NCBI GenBank assembly: GCA_937951955.1
Contig: CALGAD010000066.1
Coordinates: 1-27,583, forward strand
Source of the DNA: an uncultured Bacillaceae bacterium
Lineage (GTDB): Bacteria; Bacillota; Bacilli; Bacillales; Caldibacillaceae
DNA length: 27,583 bases
Direction: 5' to 3'
The notes under the pieces are model-generated. The model ran no database searches. It saw only the letters and a list, made by a program, of their open reading frames with translations, and was not told where the DNA came from. Below are positions 8,401 through 16,440 of this stretch, in pieces (position 1 is the stretch's first letter; the number at the start of each line of letters is the position of its first letter). The position numbers and the translations under genes are program-made.

Positions 8401-8539
8401 CTCCAGTCTTGCCGAAAATGCATTTACTTATTAAAACTTTATTTCTATATCACTTTATAACTGAGAAGTTATATCTATGTAAAACTTTAATTTATTAAAA
8501 TTGCAATTGAAAATGACCATGCAAATTTTCCTTGCTCAT
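8401..8539 (-). other. AT-rich stretch between the second riboswitch and metN
   Basis: About 140 bases of very AT-rich sequence separate the downstream S-box terminator from the possible metN-proximal promoter. There is a small perfect 7-bp hairpin with GAGA loop (8456-8462 with 8467-8473). I see no open frame with a ribosome binding site and no further aptamer. Confidence 0.4.
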
Positions 8540-8724
8540 GAAAAATGCCTTTCTACAAGATAAGTAGAAAGGCATGCGTATTCATTCCGCAACTGTCCTT
8601 TCCCTTATCTCTCAAAGTGTGTGAAACACTTTGTGTGACTTGGCACCATTTCAATGCGCAATGCATTGACGGTTGCCGGGCTTCATTGGGCACATCCCTC
8701 CGCCTCTCTTGATAAGAGATTGAC
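8540..8724 (-). promoter_or_regulatory. SAM-I (S-box) riboswitch with terminator, downstream copy
   Basis: Read on the minus strand, this is a complete class I SAM riboswitch. The P1 5' arm CTCTTATC (8718-8711) pairs with GATAAGGG (8609-8602). Between them are the GA-rich kink-turn segment, the core AUGAAGCCCGGCAACC and the GGTGCCAA segment. An 11-bp terminator stem with an 8-9-base loop (8545-8575) follows, and a T-run. The P1 3' strand and the following GAAAGG are complementary to the terminator 5' arm CCTTTC and to CTTATC in its loop, so an antiterminator can form when SAM is absent. It is the second of two tandem units. Confidence 0.95.
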
Positions 8725-8793
8725 GCTCTTTTGTATTTATTTGTTATCGAAAAATTTCCGGATGATTTAGTCAAGCATGCAACATGTATCAAC
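8725..8793 (-). other. Spacer between the two S-box units
   Basis: These 69 bases are not duplicated and lie between the terminator of the upstream unit and the aptamer of the downstream one. On the minus strand TTGACT occurs at 8774-8769, but the best -10 candidates (TTCGAT after 17 bp, GATAAC after 20 bp) are poor. I cannot claim an internal promoter. Confidence 0.35.
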
Positions 8794-8978
8794 GAAAAAT
8801 GCCTTTCTACAAGATAAGTAGAAAGGCATGCGTATTTATTCCGCAACTGTCCTTTCCCTTATCTCTCAAAGTGTGTGAAACACTTTGTGTGACTTGGCAC
8901 CATTTCAATGCGCAATGCATTGACGGTTGCCGGGCTTCATTGGGCACATCCCTCCGCCTCTCTTGATAAGAGATTGAC
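8794..8978 (-). promoter_or_regulatory. SAM-I (S-box) riboswitch with terminator, upstream copy
   Basis: This unit is identical to the downstream one over 184 of 185 bases. The only difference is 8837 against 8583, in the linker before the terminator. P1 arms are 8972-8965 and 8863-8856. The terminator hairpin is 8799-8829 with its T-run at 8799-8795. Aptamer core, P1, antiterminator and terminator are all intact, so it should work on its own. It is the first unit met by polymerase, beginning about 30 bases after the promoter start point. Confidence 0.95.
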
Positions 8979-9013
8979 TAACGTCCTATTTAATTATCAT
9001 TATTATGCTAACG

Positions 9014-9042
9014 ATTTTAGCACCATCATAGGCTATTGTCAA
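9014..9042 (-). promoter_or_regulatory. Sigma-A promoter of metNPQ
   Basis: On the minus strand, a perfect TTGACA (9042-9037), a 17-bp spacer and TAAAAT (9019-9014, 5 of 6) form a near-consensus sigma-A promoter. The start point would be near 9007, just before the upstream riboswitch. The remaining bases up to 9174 show no gene and no clear terminator for yusE. Confidence 0.85.
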
Positions 9043-9174
9043 CAAAAAATCCCTTAAGAAGTTCATTATCGATCTTGAGAAGTGAAAACTCGTGTTTAAT
9101 AAAACGATATGCAGCCATTTCCAGAACATGATCCTTATTTACTACCGATATCAGAAATTTCGAGCAAACTTAAT

Positions 9175-9492
9175 TTAAGCAATTGAATCGTACTCTTTTA
9201 ATCTTTCATATAAATACGGTACCGAATGAAAGGCATAAATCTTTTCTGCAATGTTTCCATCCTTAAAAATGAGCAAACACGGTACACTTTCTATTTTCAA
9301 TTGTTGAGCCAGGTCCGGTAAAAAATTCAAATTGCCCTTTCCAATCGGCATGTTTGGTAAAAGTTCCTGGACAACAGCAAGCATTTTCCCGGCTAACTGA
9401 CAGGTTCCACAAAACGGAGTATATAAGAAATATGCTCCTTGATCCTTATTTTCCAGGCGCTTGAAAAACTCGTCTTTTGTCCACTCTTCCAA
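9175..9492 (-). CDS. yusE: Thioredoxin-family protein YusE
   Basis: This is a 105-residue protein with a thioredoxin fold. The active-site motif is CGTC at residues 28-31 (after FLYTPF), and the expected cis-proline is Pro71 in ESVPCLLIF. It would act in the cytoplasm as a thiol-disulfide oxidoreductase, and its partners are unknown. The dipeptide GT inside CxxC differs from the GP of classical thioredoxins. The start is TTG at 9492, eight bases after GGAGG, with no ATG available nearby. It follows yusF by 12 nt and matches the B. subtilis yusE position upstream of the met genes. Confidence 0.88.
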   Translation of the reverse strand: MEEWTKDEFFKRLENKDQGAYFLYTPFCGTCQLAGKMLAVVQELLPNMPIGKGNLNFLPDLAQQLKIESVPCLLIFKDGNIAEKIYAFHSVPYLYERLKEYDSIA

Positions 9493-9504
9493 AAATCTAG
9501 CCTC

Positions 9505-9843
9505 CTACAGAAATTTTGCATGAACAGATATATTGGCACGCAGTAATACCGCTGCTAAATGCCGGAAGGGAGCGGTTGCCACTTCGCGATACATTTTATC
9601 GATATATAAATGTTTCGCTTCAGGAAATTCCCTTTTGAACAATTTCCGCAATTTCTCTCCTGATTCATCAGCGTCAACAAGAACATACACGTCTTCACCT
9701 AAAAATTGTTCGAGCAGCTCATCCATCCGCTCTATTCCTATTGTGCCATTTGTACAAATCACTTCTACTGGCTCGTTGATTACCTGTAAGATCTTTTTCT
9801 TATCTGTTGTTCCTTCAACAATAATCACTTTTTCCATTTGCAT
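9505..9843 (-). CDS. yusF: Toprim-domain protein YusF
   Basis: This is a stand-alone 112-residue Toprim domain like those in primases, topoisomerases and RNase M5. The acidic residues are in place: Glu10 in IIVEG and the Asp57-x-Asp59 pair in VLVDADESGEKLR. They would bind magnesium for nucleic-acid cleavage or phosphotransfer. The EGTTDKKKILQ opening resembles RNase M5/OLD-type small Toprim proteins. The physiological substrate is not known. ATG 9843 lies four bases after GGTGGGG, and a second ATG two codons later is an alternative start. It is probably co-transcribed with yusE. Confidence 0.88.
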   Translation of the reverse strand: MQMEKVIIVEGTTDKKKILQVINEPVEVICTNGTIGIERMDELLEQFLGEDVYVLVDADESGEKLRKLFKREFPEAKHLYIDKMYREVATAPFRHLAAVLLRANISVHAKFL

Positions 9844-9987
9844 GAATCCCCACCATTCATAAAATCACTTGCCCGCTCAGGCGATGCTCACGGAGCGACA
9901 CAACCATTCCGCAACTCACCCATTCGTTGCCAAGAAACGAGAACGTATTAACAGCGTATGCACTGGTGGGTCATCCCTATCCCCCTT
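9844..9987. other. GC-rich gene-free segment between yusF and gcvH
   Basis: Compared with neighbouring intergenic DNA this piece is GC-rich. It has several short inverted repeats, for example 9924-9928 with 9936-9940. On the minus strand there are also GCTC-CGT-GAGC and CGC-CTGA-GCG hairpins around 9875-9900. In B. subtilis the small gene yusG lies at this position. I see no intact equivalent here. I cannot say whether the segment is a leader RNA, a repeat element or decay. Confidence 0.35.
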
Positions 9988-10017
9988 AAAAAAGAGGACG
10001 CTCCTAAAAAAGCGTCC
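9988..10017 (-). terminator. Rho-independent terminator of gcvH
   Basis: A 7-bp stem (9996-10002 with 10011-10017) is followed on the minus strand by six T residues (9993-9988), a few bases after the gcvH stop codon. Confidence 0.85.
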
Positions 10018-10024
10018 CTGTCAA

Positions 10025-10408
10025 TTAATCTTCTTTTATCATCGCTTCGTATTGTTCTGCAGTCAAGAGATTGTCCACTTCACTTAAATCCTCAACTTCC
10101 AGAACAATCATCCATGCCTGATCAAATGGTGATTCGTTCACCAATTCAGGACTGTCTTCCAGTTCTTCGTTCACTTCAACGACTTTCCCGCTGACTGGTG
10201 CATATAGTTCGGAAACAGTCTTAACCGATTCCACACTGCCAAAAGGATCGTTGGCAGAAAGTTCGGTTCCAACTTCTGGCAATTCAACAAAAACGATATC
10301 TCCTAATTCAGACTGGGCAAAATCGGTAATGCCGACACGTACTTTATTTCCCTCAACTTTCACCCATTCATGTTCCTCTGTATAACGTAAATCCTTTGGT
10401 AAACTCAT
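10025..10408 (-). CDS. gcvH: Glycine cleavage system H protein (lipoyl carrier)
   Basis: GcvH is a small cytosolic carrier whose lipoyl arm shuttles the aminomethyl group in glycine cleavage. In B. subtilis it is also the obligatory first acceptor of octanoate during lipoate synthesis. The protein is 127 residues long. The lipoylated lysine is Lys63 in VESVKTVSELYAP. HEWV near residue 13, GITDFAQSELGDIVFVELP and the C-terminal EQYEAMI are family hallmarks. GGAGG lies seven bases before ATG 10408. The longer reading frame from 10447 overlaps the promoter. The other gcv genes are not nearby, as is usual in Bacillus. Confidence 0.97.
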   Translation of the reverse strand: MSLPKDLRYTEEHEWVKVEGNKVRVGITDFAQSELGDIVFVELPEVGTELSANDPFGSVESVKTVSELYAPVSGKVVEVNEELEDSPELVNESPFDQAWMIVLEVEDLSEVDNLLTAEQYEAMIKED

Positions 10409-10435
10409 CAGGAAACCTCCTACTACTTTTTTAAC

Positions 10436-10463
10436 ATTATAATACATCAGATTCCTATTTTAA
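10436..10463 (-). promoter_or_regulatory. Probable promoter of gcvH
   Basis: On the minus strand, a perfect TATAAT (10441-10436) and TTAAAA (10463-10458, 4 of 6) are separated by 16 bp. The start point would be about 20 nt before the gcvH ATG, leaving just enough room for the ribosome binding site. Confidence 0.5.
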
Positions 10464-10476
10464 TCGTTCTTCTTCA

Positions 10477-10833
10477 TTATCCCCATGTTTCATTAAATTT
10501 TTCTTCGTTAAATCCGACAGTCACCTTTTCACCATCAGTGATAATGGGGCGTTTCAATAACATGCCGTCTGATGCCAATATATCAAGCAATTCATCCTCG
10601 GTAGCGGTTTTCACCTTATCTTTCAGGCCGAGTTCACGATATTTTTTCCCGCTCGTATTAAAGAACTTTTTCAGTTCCAAACCACTTTTTTTATAAAGCT
10701 CTTCCAATTCACTGCGGGAAGGCGGGTTGTCCACTATATGTACCGCTTCGTAATCGAGTTGTTTTTCATCTAACCATTTTTTAGCTTTTTTACACGTACC
10801 GCAATTCGGATACCAGTAAAATGTGAGAGCCAT
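10477..10833 (-). CDS. yusI: ArsC/Spx-family protein YusI
   Basis: This is a 118-residue member of the ArsC/Spx thioredoxin-like family. The N-terminal FYWYPNCGTCKKAKKWL carries Cys11 and Cys14 in a CGTC motif as in Spx. The conserved FFNTSGKKYRELGL block and C-terminal DGMLLKRPIITDGEKVTVGF resemble ArsC-type reductases. It may act as a cytosolic redox or arsenate-reductase-like protein. Transcription-factor activity like Spx is not established for YusI. ATG 10833 is chosen because B. subtilis YusI starts at the same point. The frame also allows GTG starts at 10845. It has its own extended -10 promoter and precedes gcvH. Confidence 0.9.
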   Translation of the reverse strand: MALTFYWYPNCGTCKKAKKWLDEKQLDYEAVHIVDNPPSRSELEELYKKSGLELKKFFNTSGKKYRELGLKDKVKTATEDELLDILASDGMLLKRPIITDGEKVTVGFNEEKFNETWG

Positions 10834-10865
10834 TCTAATCACCACCCTGTGATCATTTCATCCGT

Positions 10866-10874
10866 ATTATACCA
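10866..10874 (-). promoter_or_regulatory. Extended -10 promoter of yusI
   Basis: On the minus strand TGG directly precedes a perfect TATAAT (10871-10866), an extended -10 element. No good -35 is visible. The start point would lie about 25 nt before the yusI ATG. Confidence 0.5.
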
Positions 10875-10921
10875 TTGTTATCCAAAAAAGCATATGAATG
10901 AATATCCACATATTCCATCAT

Positions 10922-10960
10922 TTTAATAAAACACCACTGCCCATTAAGGACAGTGGTGTT
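10922..10960 (-). terminator. Rho-independent terminator of the fadNAE operon
   Basis: A perfect 10-bp stem (10930-10939 with 10951-10960) lies immediately after the fadE stop codon, followed on the minus strand by a TTTTATT tail. Confidence 0.9.
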
Positions 10961-10964
10961 CCAT

Positions 10965-12749
10965 TTACACAATATACTTTGCGGCGGCGATAACAGCATC
11001 GGCTGCTTCCCGTTTCTTCGGAATCACATTAACCGGTGTATGCCGGGTTAATTTCCGCAATACAGAAAGCATCATTCGTAAAGTATCACCCTCATTGACG
11101 GCTATGATCGTTTCTTTGGCATCCTGTTCAATCTTATTGAAGGCTTCTTGGCAGAAGATTTCTGTATACAATAATTTTTGTTTGTGTTTATCAAGGCCAT
11201 CGCGCTCGATTGCCTTTTCGGTTCGGAGGACGGCCGATTCCATAGCATAGACGTGAGAAACGATGTCAGCGAAATTGACTAAAATTTCCTGTTCATGCTC
11301 AAGTTTCTCACCATATTTTTGTACCGCCAGGCCAGCAGCTAGCAAGGCGATTTTCTTGGCGTTATTGACGAGATACTTTTGTAATGCCAGCGGTTCACTG
11401 GAGGGTTCTTCCGGCATAAACATCATCAATTCTTCTTGCAAGCCCTGTGCTTTTTCAAGAAGCGGAAGTTCCCCTTTCATCGCTTTTCGTAAATATGTGC
11501 TCGGAACAAGCAGACGGTTGATTTCATTCGTTCCTTCGAAAATACGGTTGATCCGGGAATCGCGATAGGCCCGCTCGATTTCATACTCTTGCATATAACC
11601 ATAGCCGCCATGGATTTGGACACCTTCGTCGACAACATGATCCAGAACTTCCGTATTAAAGACTTTGTTCAACGAACATTCGATGGCATATTCTCGAATC
11701 GAGTTGGCAATTTCTTTCCCATCTTTAGCTTCTTCTGGTGATAATTTGCTCATTTTTTCATCGAATAGCCCGACAGTCCGGTAAACCGAACTTTCCGCAG
11801 CATAGATTTCCGCGGCCAGTGTACCGATTTTTTCTTTTGTTAAGTTAAAGTCGGCGATAGCCCGATTGAATTGCTTTCTCTCTTTTGCATATTTCACAGT
11901 AATTTCAAGGGCTGCTTTTGAGGCACCGACAGCGCCAACACCGAGTTTATAACGACCGATATTCAGGATATTAAATGCAATGACATGCCCCCGCCCAATT
12001 TCACCAAGGACATTTTCCACCGGGACCGGCACATCCTCGAGGATTAATGTCCGGGTTGACGAGCTTTTTATGCCCATTTTCACTTCTTCCTGCCCTGTGG
12101 AAACACCCGGATAATCTCTTTCCACGATAAAGGCGGTAAACTTTTCGCCATCGACTTTGGCATAAACGATGAATACATCAGCAAAACCGGCGTTCGTGAT
12201 CCATTGCTTCTCCCCGTTTAAAATATAGTGGGTACCTTCCTCATTCAGTTTCGCCGTTGTTTTCGCACCGAGTGCATCCGAACCAGAACCGGGTTCCGTT
12301 AACGCATAGGCAGCGATTTTCTCCCCGGTGGCCAGTTGCGGTAAATACTTTTTCTTTTGTTCTTCGGTTCCAAATAGCACGATTGGCAGGGAACCGATAC
12401 CGACATGAGCCCCGTGGGTGATGGAAAAACCACCGGAGCGAGACATTTTTTCACCGATTAAAGCCGAGCTGACTTTATCTAATCCGAGGCCACCATATTC
12501 TTCGGGAATATCGACACTTAATAAGCCGAGCTCTCCCGCCTTGCGCAACAATTCTACGCTATGTTCAAATTCATGGTTTTCCAATTTGTCAACAAGTGGC
12601 AGAACCTCATTTTCAACAAAATCTTCCGTCGTTTTGGCAATCATCTGATGTTCTTCTGTAAAATCTTCCGGTGTAAAAACTTGATCCGGGCGGATTTCTT
12701 CAATTAAGAAGGAACCGCCTTTGACGACATTATCCAATGTATTTGCCAT
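10965..12749 (-). CDS. fadE: Acyl-CoA dehydrogenase FadE
   Basis: FadE catalyses the first beta-oxidation step, FAD-dependent dehydrogenation of acyl-CoA to trans-2-enoyl-CoA. The 594-residue length equals B. subtilis FadE (YusJ), which has an extra C-terminal helical region compared with 380-residue family members. Visible motifs are YALTEPGSGSDA (FAD/substrate signature, near 148-159), VQIHGGYGYMQEYEIER (377-393) and the catalytic glutamate Glu405 in FEGTNEI. The ribosome binding site GGGAGGAG precedes ATG 12749. It is the last gene of fadN-fadA-fadE, 48 nt after fadA, and is followed by a terminator. Confidence 0.96.
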   Translation of the reverse strand: MANTLDNVVKGGSFLIEEIRPDQVFTPEDFTEEHQMIAKTTEDFVENEVLPLVDKLENHEFEHSVELLRKAGELGLLSVDIPEEYGGLGLDKVSSALIGEKMSRSGGFSITHGAHVGIGSLPIVLFGTEEQKKKYLPQLATGEKIAAYALTEPGSGSDALGAKTTAKLNEEGTHYILNGEKQWITNAGFADVFIVYAKVDGEKFTAFIVERDYPGVSTGQEEVKMGIKSSSTRTLILEDVPVPVENVLGEIGRGHVIAFNILNIGRYKLGVGAVGASKAALEITVKYAKERKQFNRAIADFNLTKEKIGTLAAEIYAAESSVYRTVGLFDEKMSKLSPEEAKDGKEIANSIREYAIECSLNKVFNTEVLDHVVDEGVQIHGGYGYMQEYEIERAYRDSRINRIFEGTNEINRLLVPSTYLRKAMKGELPLLEKAQGLQEELMMFMPEEPSSEPLALQKYLVNNAKKIALLAAGLAVQKYGEKLEHEQEILVNFADIVSHVYAMESAVLRTEKAIERDGLDKHKQKLLYTEIFCQEAFNKIEQDAKETIIAVNEGDTLRMMLSVLRKLTRHTPVNVIPKKREAADAVIAAAKYIV

Positions 12750-12797
12750 GTGATCTCCTCCCTGTTCTTATTCCCCTGAATTTGTTCGCAGTGAACA

Positions 12798-13979
12798 TTA
12801 TTCATCAAGCAGTTCAAATACACCCGCTGCGCCCATACCGCCACCGATGCACATCGTGACGATACCGAACTGGACATTGCGACGTTTCATTTCATAAATT
12901 AAAGACAATGTTAACTTTGCTCCGGTAGCTCCTAATGGATGTCCCAGGGCGATGGCGCCGCCGTTGACGTTCACAATATCTTCATTCAAACCTAATTCCC
13001 GAATGACCTGAATCGATTGCGAAGCAAAAGCTTCATTTAGCTCGATTAAACCGATATCTGACAGTTCAAGTCCTGCTAATTCCAGAGCTTTCGGAACCGC
13101 CACAACAGGACCAATGCCCATTATTTCTGGCGGCACACCACCAACAGCAAAGGAGCGGAATTTCGCCAGCGGTTTTAAACCTTCTGCTTTCGCTTTCTCA
13201 CGATCCATTAAGAGCACACTCGCTGCCCCATCGCTCATTTGTGATGCATTGCCGGCGGTTACCGTTCCATCCTTCTTAAAGGCCGGTTTTAATGTGGCTA
13301 ACACATCCATGCTCGTATCCGGCCGCACTCCTTCATCCATGTCGAAGGTGACCGTTTTTTCAACAAGGCGATTGTTTGGATCCACTGTCCGGAACGTCAC
13401 ATCAATCGGAGCGATCTCTTCTTTAAATTTTCCTTCTTGAATTGCTTGATGGGCCTTTTTATGGCTGTTAACAGCAAATTGATCTTGTTCTTCTCGCGTA
13501 ATGCCATATTTTTTCGCTACTTCTTCTGCTGTATGCCCCATGCTCATGTAATACTCGGGTGCCTCTTCGGCAAGCTTCGCATTCGGGCGAATTACATTCC
13601 CCATCATCGGGACTTGACTCATCGACTCGACCCCACCGGCAAGCACCACATCAGCTGCCCCGAGCATGATTTGCTGGGCACCGTAAGCGATTGACTGCAG
13701 ACCGCTCGAACAATAGCGGTTAATCGTAATGGCCGATACCGTATGGGGAAGACCGGCAAGGGCGCCGATATTTCTGGCGATATTAAGCCCTTGCTCCGCT
13801 TCCGGCATCGCACACCCCATAATTAAATCATCGATCGGTCCGTCATAATTATCTGCTCGTTTCAATGTTTCCTTTATAACGTGAGCGCCGAGATCGTCTG
13901 GACGCACATGGGCTAACGTTCCCTTTCTTGCTTTTCCGACCGGCGTTCTTGCCCCGGCAACAATGACCGCTTCGCGCAC
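12798..13979 (-). CDS. fadA: 3-ketoacyl-CoA thiolase FadA
   Basis: FadA carries out the final thiolytic step of beta-oxidation, releasing acetyl-CoA. The protein is 393 residues long. The nucleophilic cysteine is Cys90 in NRYCSSGLQS. The general-base histidine lies in GGAIALGHPLGATGA and the second cysteine in TMCIGGGMGAAG. The start is taken as GTG 13979, eight bases after GGGGG, giving MREAVIVAGARTPVG. The upstream TTG at 13985 is too close to the Shine-Dalgarno sequence. Relatives begin at the same point (MKEAVIV in B. subtilis YusK). It lies 39 nt after fadN in the same operon. Confidence 0.96.
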   Translation of the reverse strand: MREAVIVAGARTPVGKARKGTLAHVRPDDLGAHVIKETLKRADNYDGPIDDLIMGCAMPEAEQGLNIARNIGALAGLPHTVSAITINRYCSSGLQSIAYGAQQIMLGAADVVLAGGVESMSQVPMMGNVIRPNAKLAEEAPEYYMSMGHTAEEVAKKYGITREEQDQFAVNSHKKAHQAIQEGKFKEEIAPIDVTFRTVDPNNRLVEKTVTFDMDEGVRPDTSMDVLATLKPAFKKDGTVTAGNASQMSDGAASVLLMDREKAKAEGLKPLAKFRSFAVGGVPPEIMGIGPVVAVPKALELAGLELSDIGLIELNEAFASQSIQVIRELGLNEDIVNVNGGAIALGHPLGATGAKLTLSLIYEMKRRNVQFGIVTMCIGGGMGAAGVFELLDE

Positions 13980-14018
13980 GATCAATTCCCCCTTGTTCTC
14001 ATAGTTTTGTAGAAACCT

Positions 14019-16403
14019 TTAGTTACGCAATGGCTTGCCTTTCAACAGCATGTGCTGCATCCGCATTTGTGTTTTCGGTTCTCCAATCAAGCTGAGGAAT
14101 GCTTCCCGTTCTAAATCGAGTAAATATTGCTCTTCGACTTCCGTTCCGAAGGGCAATTTTCCTCCGGCTAGGACGTAAGCTAGTTTTTTCGCAATCTTTA
14201 AATCATGTTCACTAATGTATCCGGAATAATATAGATTTTGTGCTCCGAGCAAGAGTACCGCATACCCGGTTTCCCCAACGACAGGAATTTTTTTGCGTGG
14301 ACGTCCTTGATACCCTTTTTCATATAAATCAAGTACCACTTGCTTGGCATCGTAGTGGAGATGATCAGGATTCCGGCTGATGCCATCCAGTGCCCCTAAA
14401 AATCCGTATTCCCTTGCTTCTTCAGCTGATGTGGACACTTTGGCCATGGCTACCGTTTCGAATACTTTATTGGCGATCTCTTGTAAATCGTATTTCACAC
14501 CCTTGGGCATATTTTCCAGATGTTTAATATACAACTCTTTCGTGCCACCGCCACCCGGAATCAAACCGACCCCCGTTTCCACGAGACCGATGTAAGTTTC
14601 CGGTGATGCCTGGATGCGTGCTGCCGGTAAGCAAACTTCTGCACCACCACCGAGCGTCATTTGATGCGGTGCTGCGACGACCGGTTTTGTACTGTATTTG
14701 ATTTTCAGCATCGTTTGCTGGAATTTCCTGACGACAAAATCGAGTTCATCAAAGTTGCCCTCTTGAGCTTCCATGAGCATCAAACCGAGGTGGGCACCGA
14801 CACAGAAGTTCTTCCCCTTATTTCCGATGACAAGTCCTTTCCAGTTTTTCTCGACTTCATCGACAGCCTCATTGATCATCTGCAAGATATCGAGACCGAT
14901 CGCATTATTTTGCGAATGGAATTCCAGGAGCAGTACATCATCGCCAATATCGATCAAACTCGCTCCCGTATTTTTCCGGATCACCTTGCCTTGTTTTTTC
15001 AAAAGTGGCAGATCGATTTCTTTCGGATTTTTCGCAAGCGGACGGTATTCTCCCGCATGATAATAGTAGCGATTATCTTTTTCCTCTTTATAGAAGCTTG
15101 TAAAACCACTCGCCAGCATATCCTCGATCCAGCCCGGAATCGTGTAACCTTCTTCTTTCATTTTGGCAACCGACTTTTCTAAGCCGATCGCATCCCACGA
15201 TTCAAAGGGTCCTAATTCCCAACCGAAGCCCCATTTCATCGCATTGTCAATGGCGACGATATCATCGGCAATGTCATCCGCTATTTCTGCCGTGTACAAG
15301 AGGGTTTCTGCAAATACGCGCCATAGAAGCTGGCCTGCCCGGTCATCGGCAAAGACGAGTTTTTGTAAATTTTTCCGGACGTTGCGGGACTGTTTAGCCA
15401 TTTCTGTTGAAGCCGTTTTCAGTTTTTTTCGCGGTTCATATTCGAGCGTTTCGACATTTAATTCGAGAATGTCTTTCCCTTTCTTCAAGTAAAAGCCTTG
15501 CCCGCTTTTACTTCCGAGCCAGCCTTTTTCCAGCATCGTATGCAGCAGTTCCGGTACTTTAAAGGCTTCTTTTTCCTTTCCTTCCGTTTGTTCATAGACG
15601 TTATTCGCCACATGGATAAACGTATCAAGGCCAACTACATCCAGTGTGCGGAATGTGGCACTTTTCGGCCGTCCTATTAAAGGACCGGTTATCGAATCCA
15701 CTTCACCAATGGAATATTTATTGTCGAGAACTTCTTTTAAGGTCACTAGCAATCCGAAAGTACCGATGCGGTTAGCGATAAAGTTCGGTGTATCTTTGGT
15801 AAAGACAACACCTTTTCCTAAAACATTTTCACCGAATTTTTTCATAAACTGCGCCACTTCAGGATCCGTATCTTTAGTCGGAATGATTTCTAACAGCTTT
15901 AAATAACGGGGTGGATTGAAAAAGTGGGTGCCGAGAAAGTGCTTTTTAAAATCCTCCGAGCGTCCTTCTGCCATCTTATGGACTGAGATGCCGGACGTAT
16001 TGGAACTGACGATCGAGCCTGGTTTCCGGTATTGATCAATTTGTGCAAAAACTTGTTGTTTGACTTCCAGTTTTTCGACGACAACTTCAATAATCCAGTC
16101 TGCCTCTGCGATCCTTTCGATGTCATCCTCTAAATTTCCGGTTTCCAAAAGTGCGAGATTATCTTTGTGGGTCAGTGGGGCTGGTTTTTGTTTCAACAAT
16201 CTTTTCTTCGCTTCTTCAACGATACGATTGCGAACAGCCCGATCTTCTAATGTTAATCCTTTTGCTTTCTCCGCTTCTGTTAAATCTTTCGGAACGATGT
16301 CTAACATTAATGTCGGAATTCCGCAGTTGACAAGATGAGCAGCAATACCTGAACCCATTACCCCTGAACCAATGACAGCTACTTTACGAATTTGTTTGAC
16401 CAA
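14019..16403 (-). CDS. fadN: Fused 3-hydroxyacyl-CoA dehydrogenase / enoyl-CoA hydratase FadN
   Basis: FadN performs the two middle beta-oxidation reactions, hydration of enoyl-CoA and NAD-dependent oxidation of L-3-hydroxyacyl-CoA. The 794-residue protein has an N-terminal Rossmann domain (GSGVMGSG at 12-19) with the catalytic His160 in THFFNPPRYLK. HADH C-terminal domains come next, then a crotonase domain from about residue 485 to 700 with KNFCVGAH and GVGLIPGGGGTKE. This dehydrogenase-first order is the Bacillus arrangement, opposite to enterobacterial FadB. The start is TTG 16403 after GGGGGAG. It is first in the operon, and a FadR-type operator lies 38-55 bases upstream of the start codon. 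Confidence 0.96.
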   Translation of the reverse strand: MVKQIRKVAVIGSGVMGSGIAAHLVNCGIPTLMLDIVPKDLTEAEKAKGLTLEDRAVRNRIVEEAKKRLLKQKPAPLTHKDNLALLETGNLEDDIERIAEADWIIEVVVEKLEVKQQVFAQIDQYRKPGSIVSSNTSGISVHKMAEGRSEDFKKHFLGTHFFNPPRYLKLLEIIPTKDTDPEVAQFMKKFGENVLGKGVVFTKDTPNFIANRIGTFGLLVTLKEVLDNKYSIGEVDSITGPLIGRPKSATFRTLDVVGLDTFIHVANNVYEQTEGKEKEAFKVPELLHTMLEKGWLGSKSGQGFYLKKGKDILELNVETLEYEPRKKLKTASTEMAKQSRNVRKNLQKLVFADDRAGQLLWRVFAETLLYTAEIADDIADDIVAIDNAMKWGFGWELGPFESWDAIGLEKSVAKMKEEGYTIPGWIEDMLASGFTSFYKEEKDNRYYYHAGEYRPLAKNPKEIDLPLLKKQGKVIRKNTGASLIDIGDDVLLLEFHSQNNAIGLDILQMINEAVDEVEKNWKGLVIGNKGKNFCVGAHLGLMLMEAQEGNFDELDFVVRKFQQTMLKIKYSTKPVVAAPHQMTLGGGAEVCLPAARIQASPETYIGLVETGVGLIPGGGGTKELYIKHLENMPKGVKYDLQEIANKVFETVAMAKVSTSAEEAREYGFLGALDGISRNPDHLHYDAKQVVLDLYEKGYQGRPRKKIPVVGETGYAVLLLGAQNLYYSGYISEHDLKIAKKLAYVLAGGKLPFGTEVEEQYLLDLEREAFLSLIGEPKTQMRMQHMLLKGKPLRN

Positions 16404-16440
16404 ATCTTCACTCCCCCTTGAAGAAATGCGATTCGAATCT

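Noticed and set aside
8553..8966. Two short open frames (8553-8846 minus, 8784-8966 plus) in the metN leader.
   Set aside because: They run through the riboswitch aptamers and terminators, have no ribosome binding site and merely reflect the duplicated RNA sequence.
8540..8978. The direct repeat as a CRISPR array or transposon ends.
   Set aside because: There are only two copies of 185 bases, each folding as a complete S-box unit on the same strand. There are no cas genes, spacers or transposase.
9055..9174. A terminator for yusE.
   Set aside because: There is a T-rich tail near 9043-9050 on the minus strand but no stable stem in front of it.
9869..10087. A 72-residue plus-strand frame between yusF and gcvH.
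   Set aside because: It runs through the gcvH terminator into the antisense of gcvH and lacks a ribosome binding site.
14661..15182. A 173-residue open frame antisense to fadN.
   Set aside because: It is fully inside a well-conserved gene, and its composition follows the complement of fadN codons.
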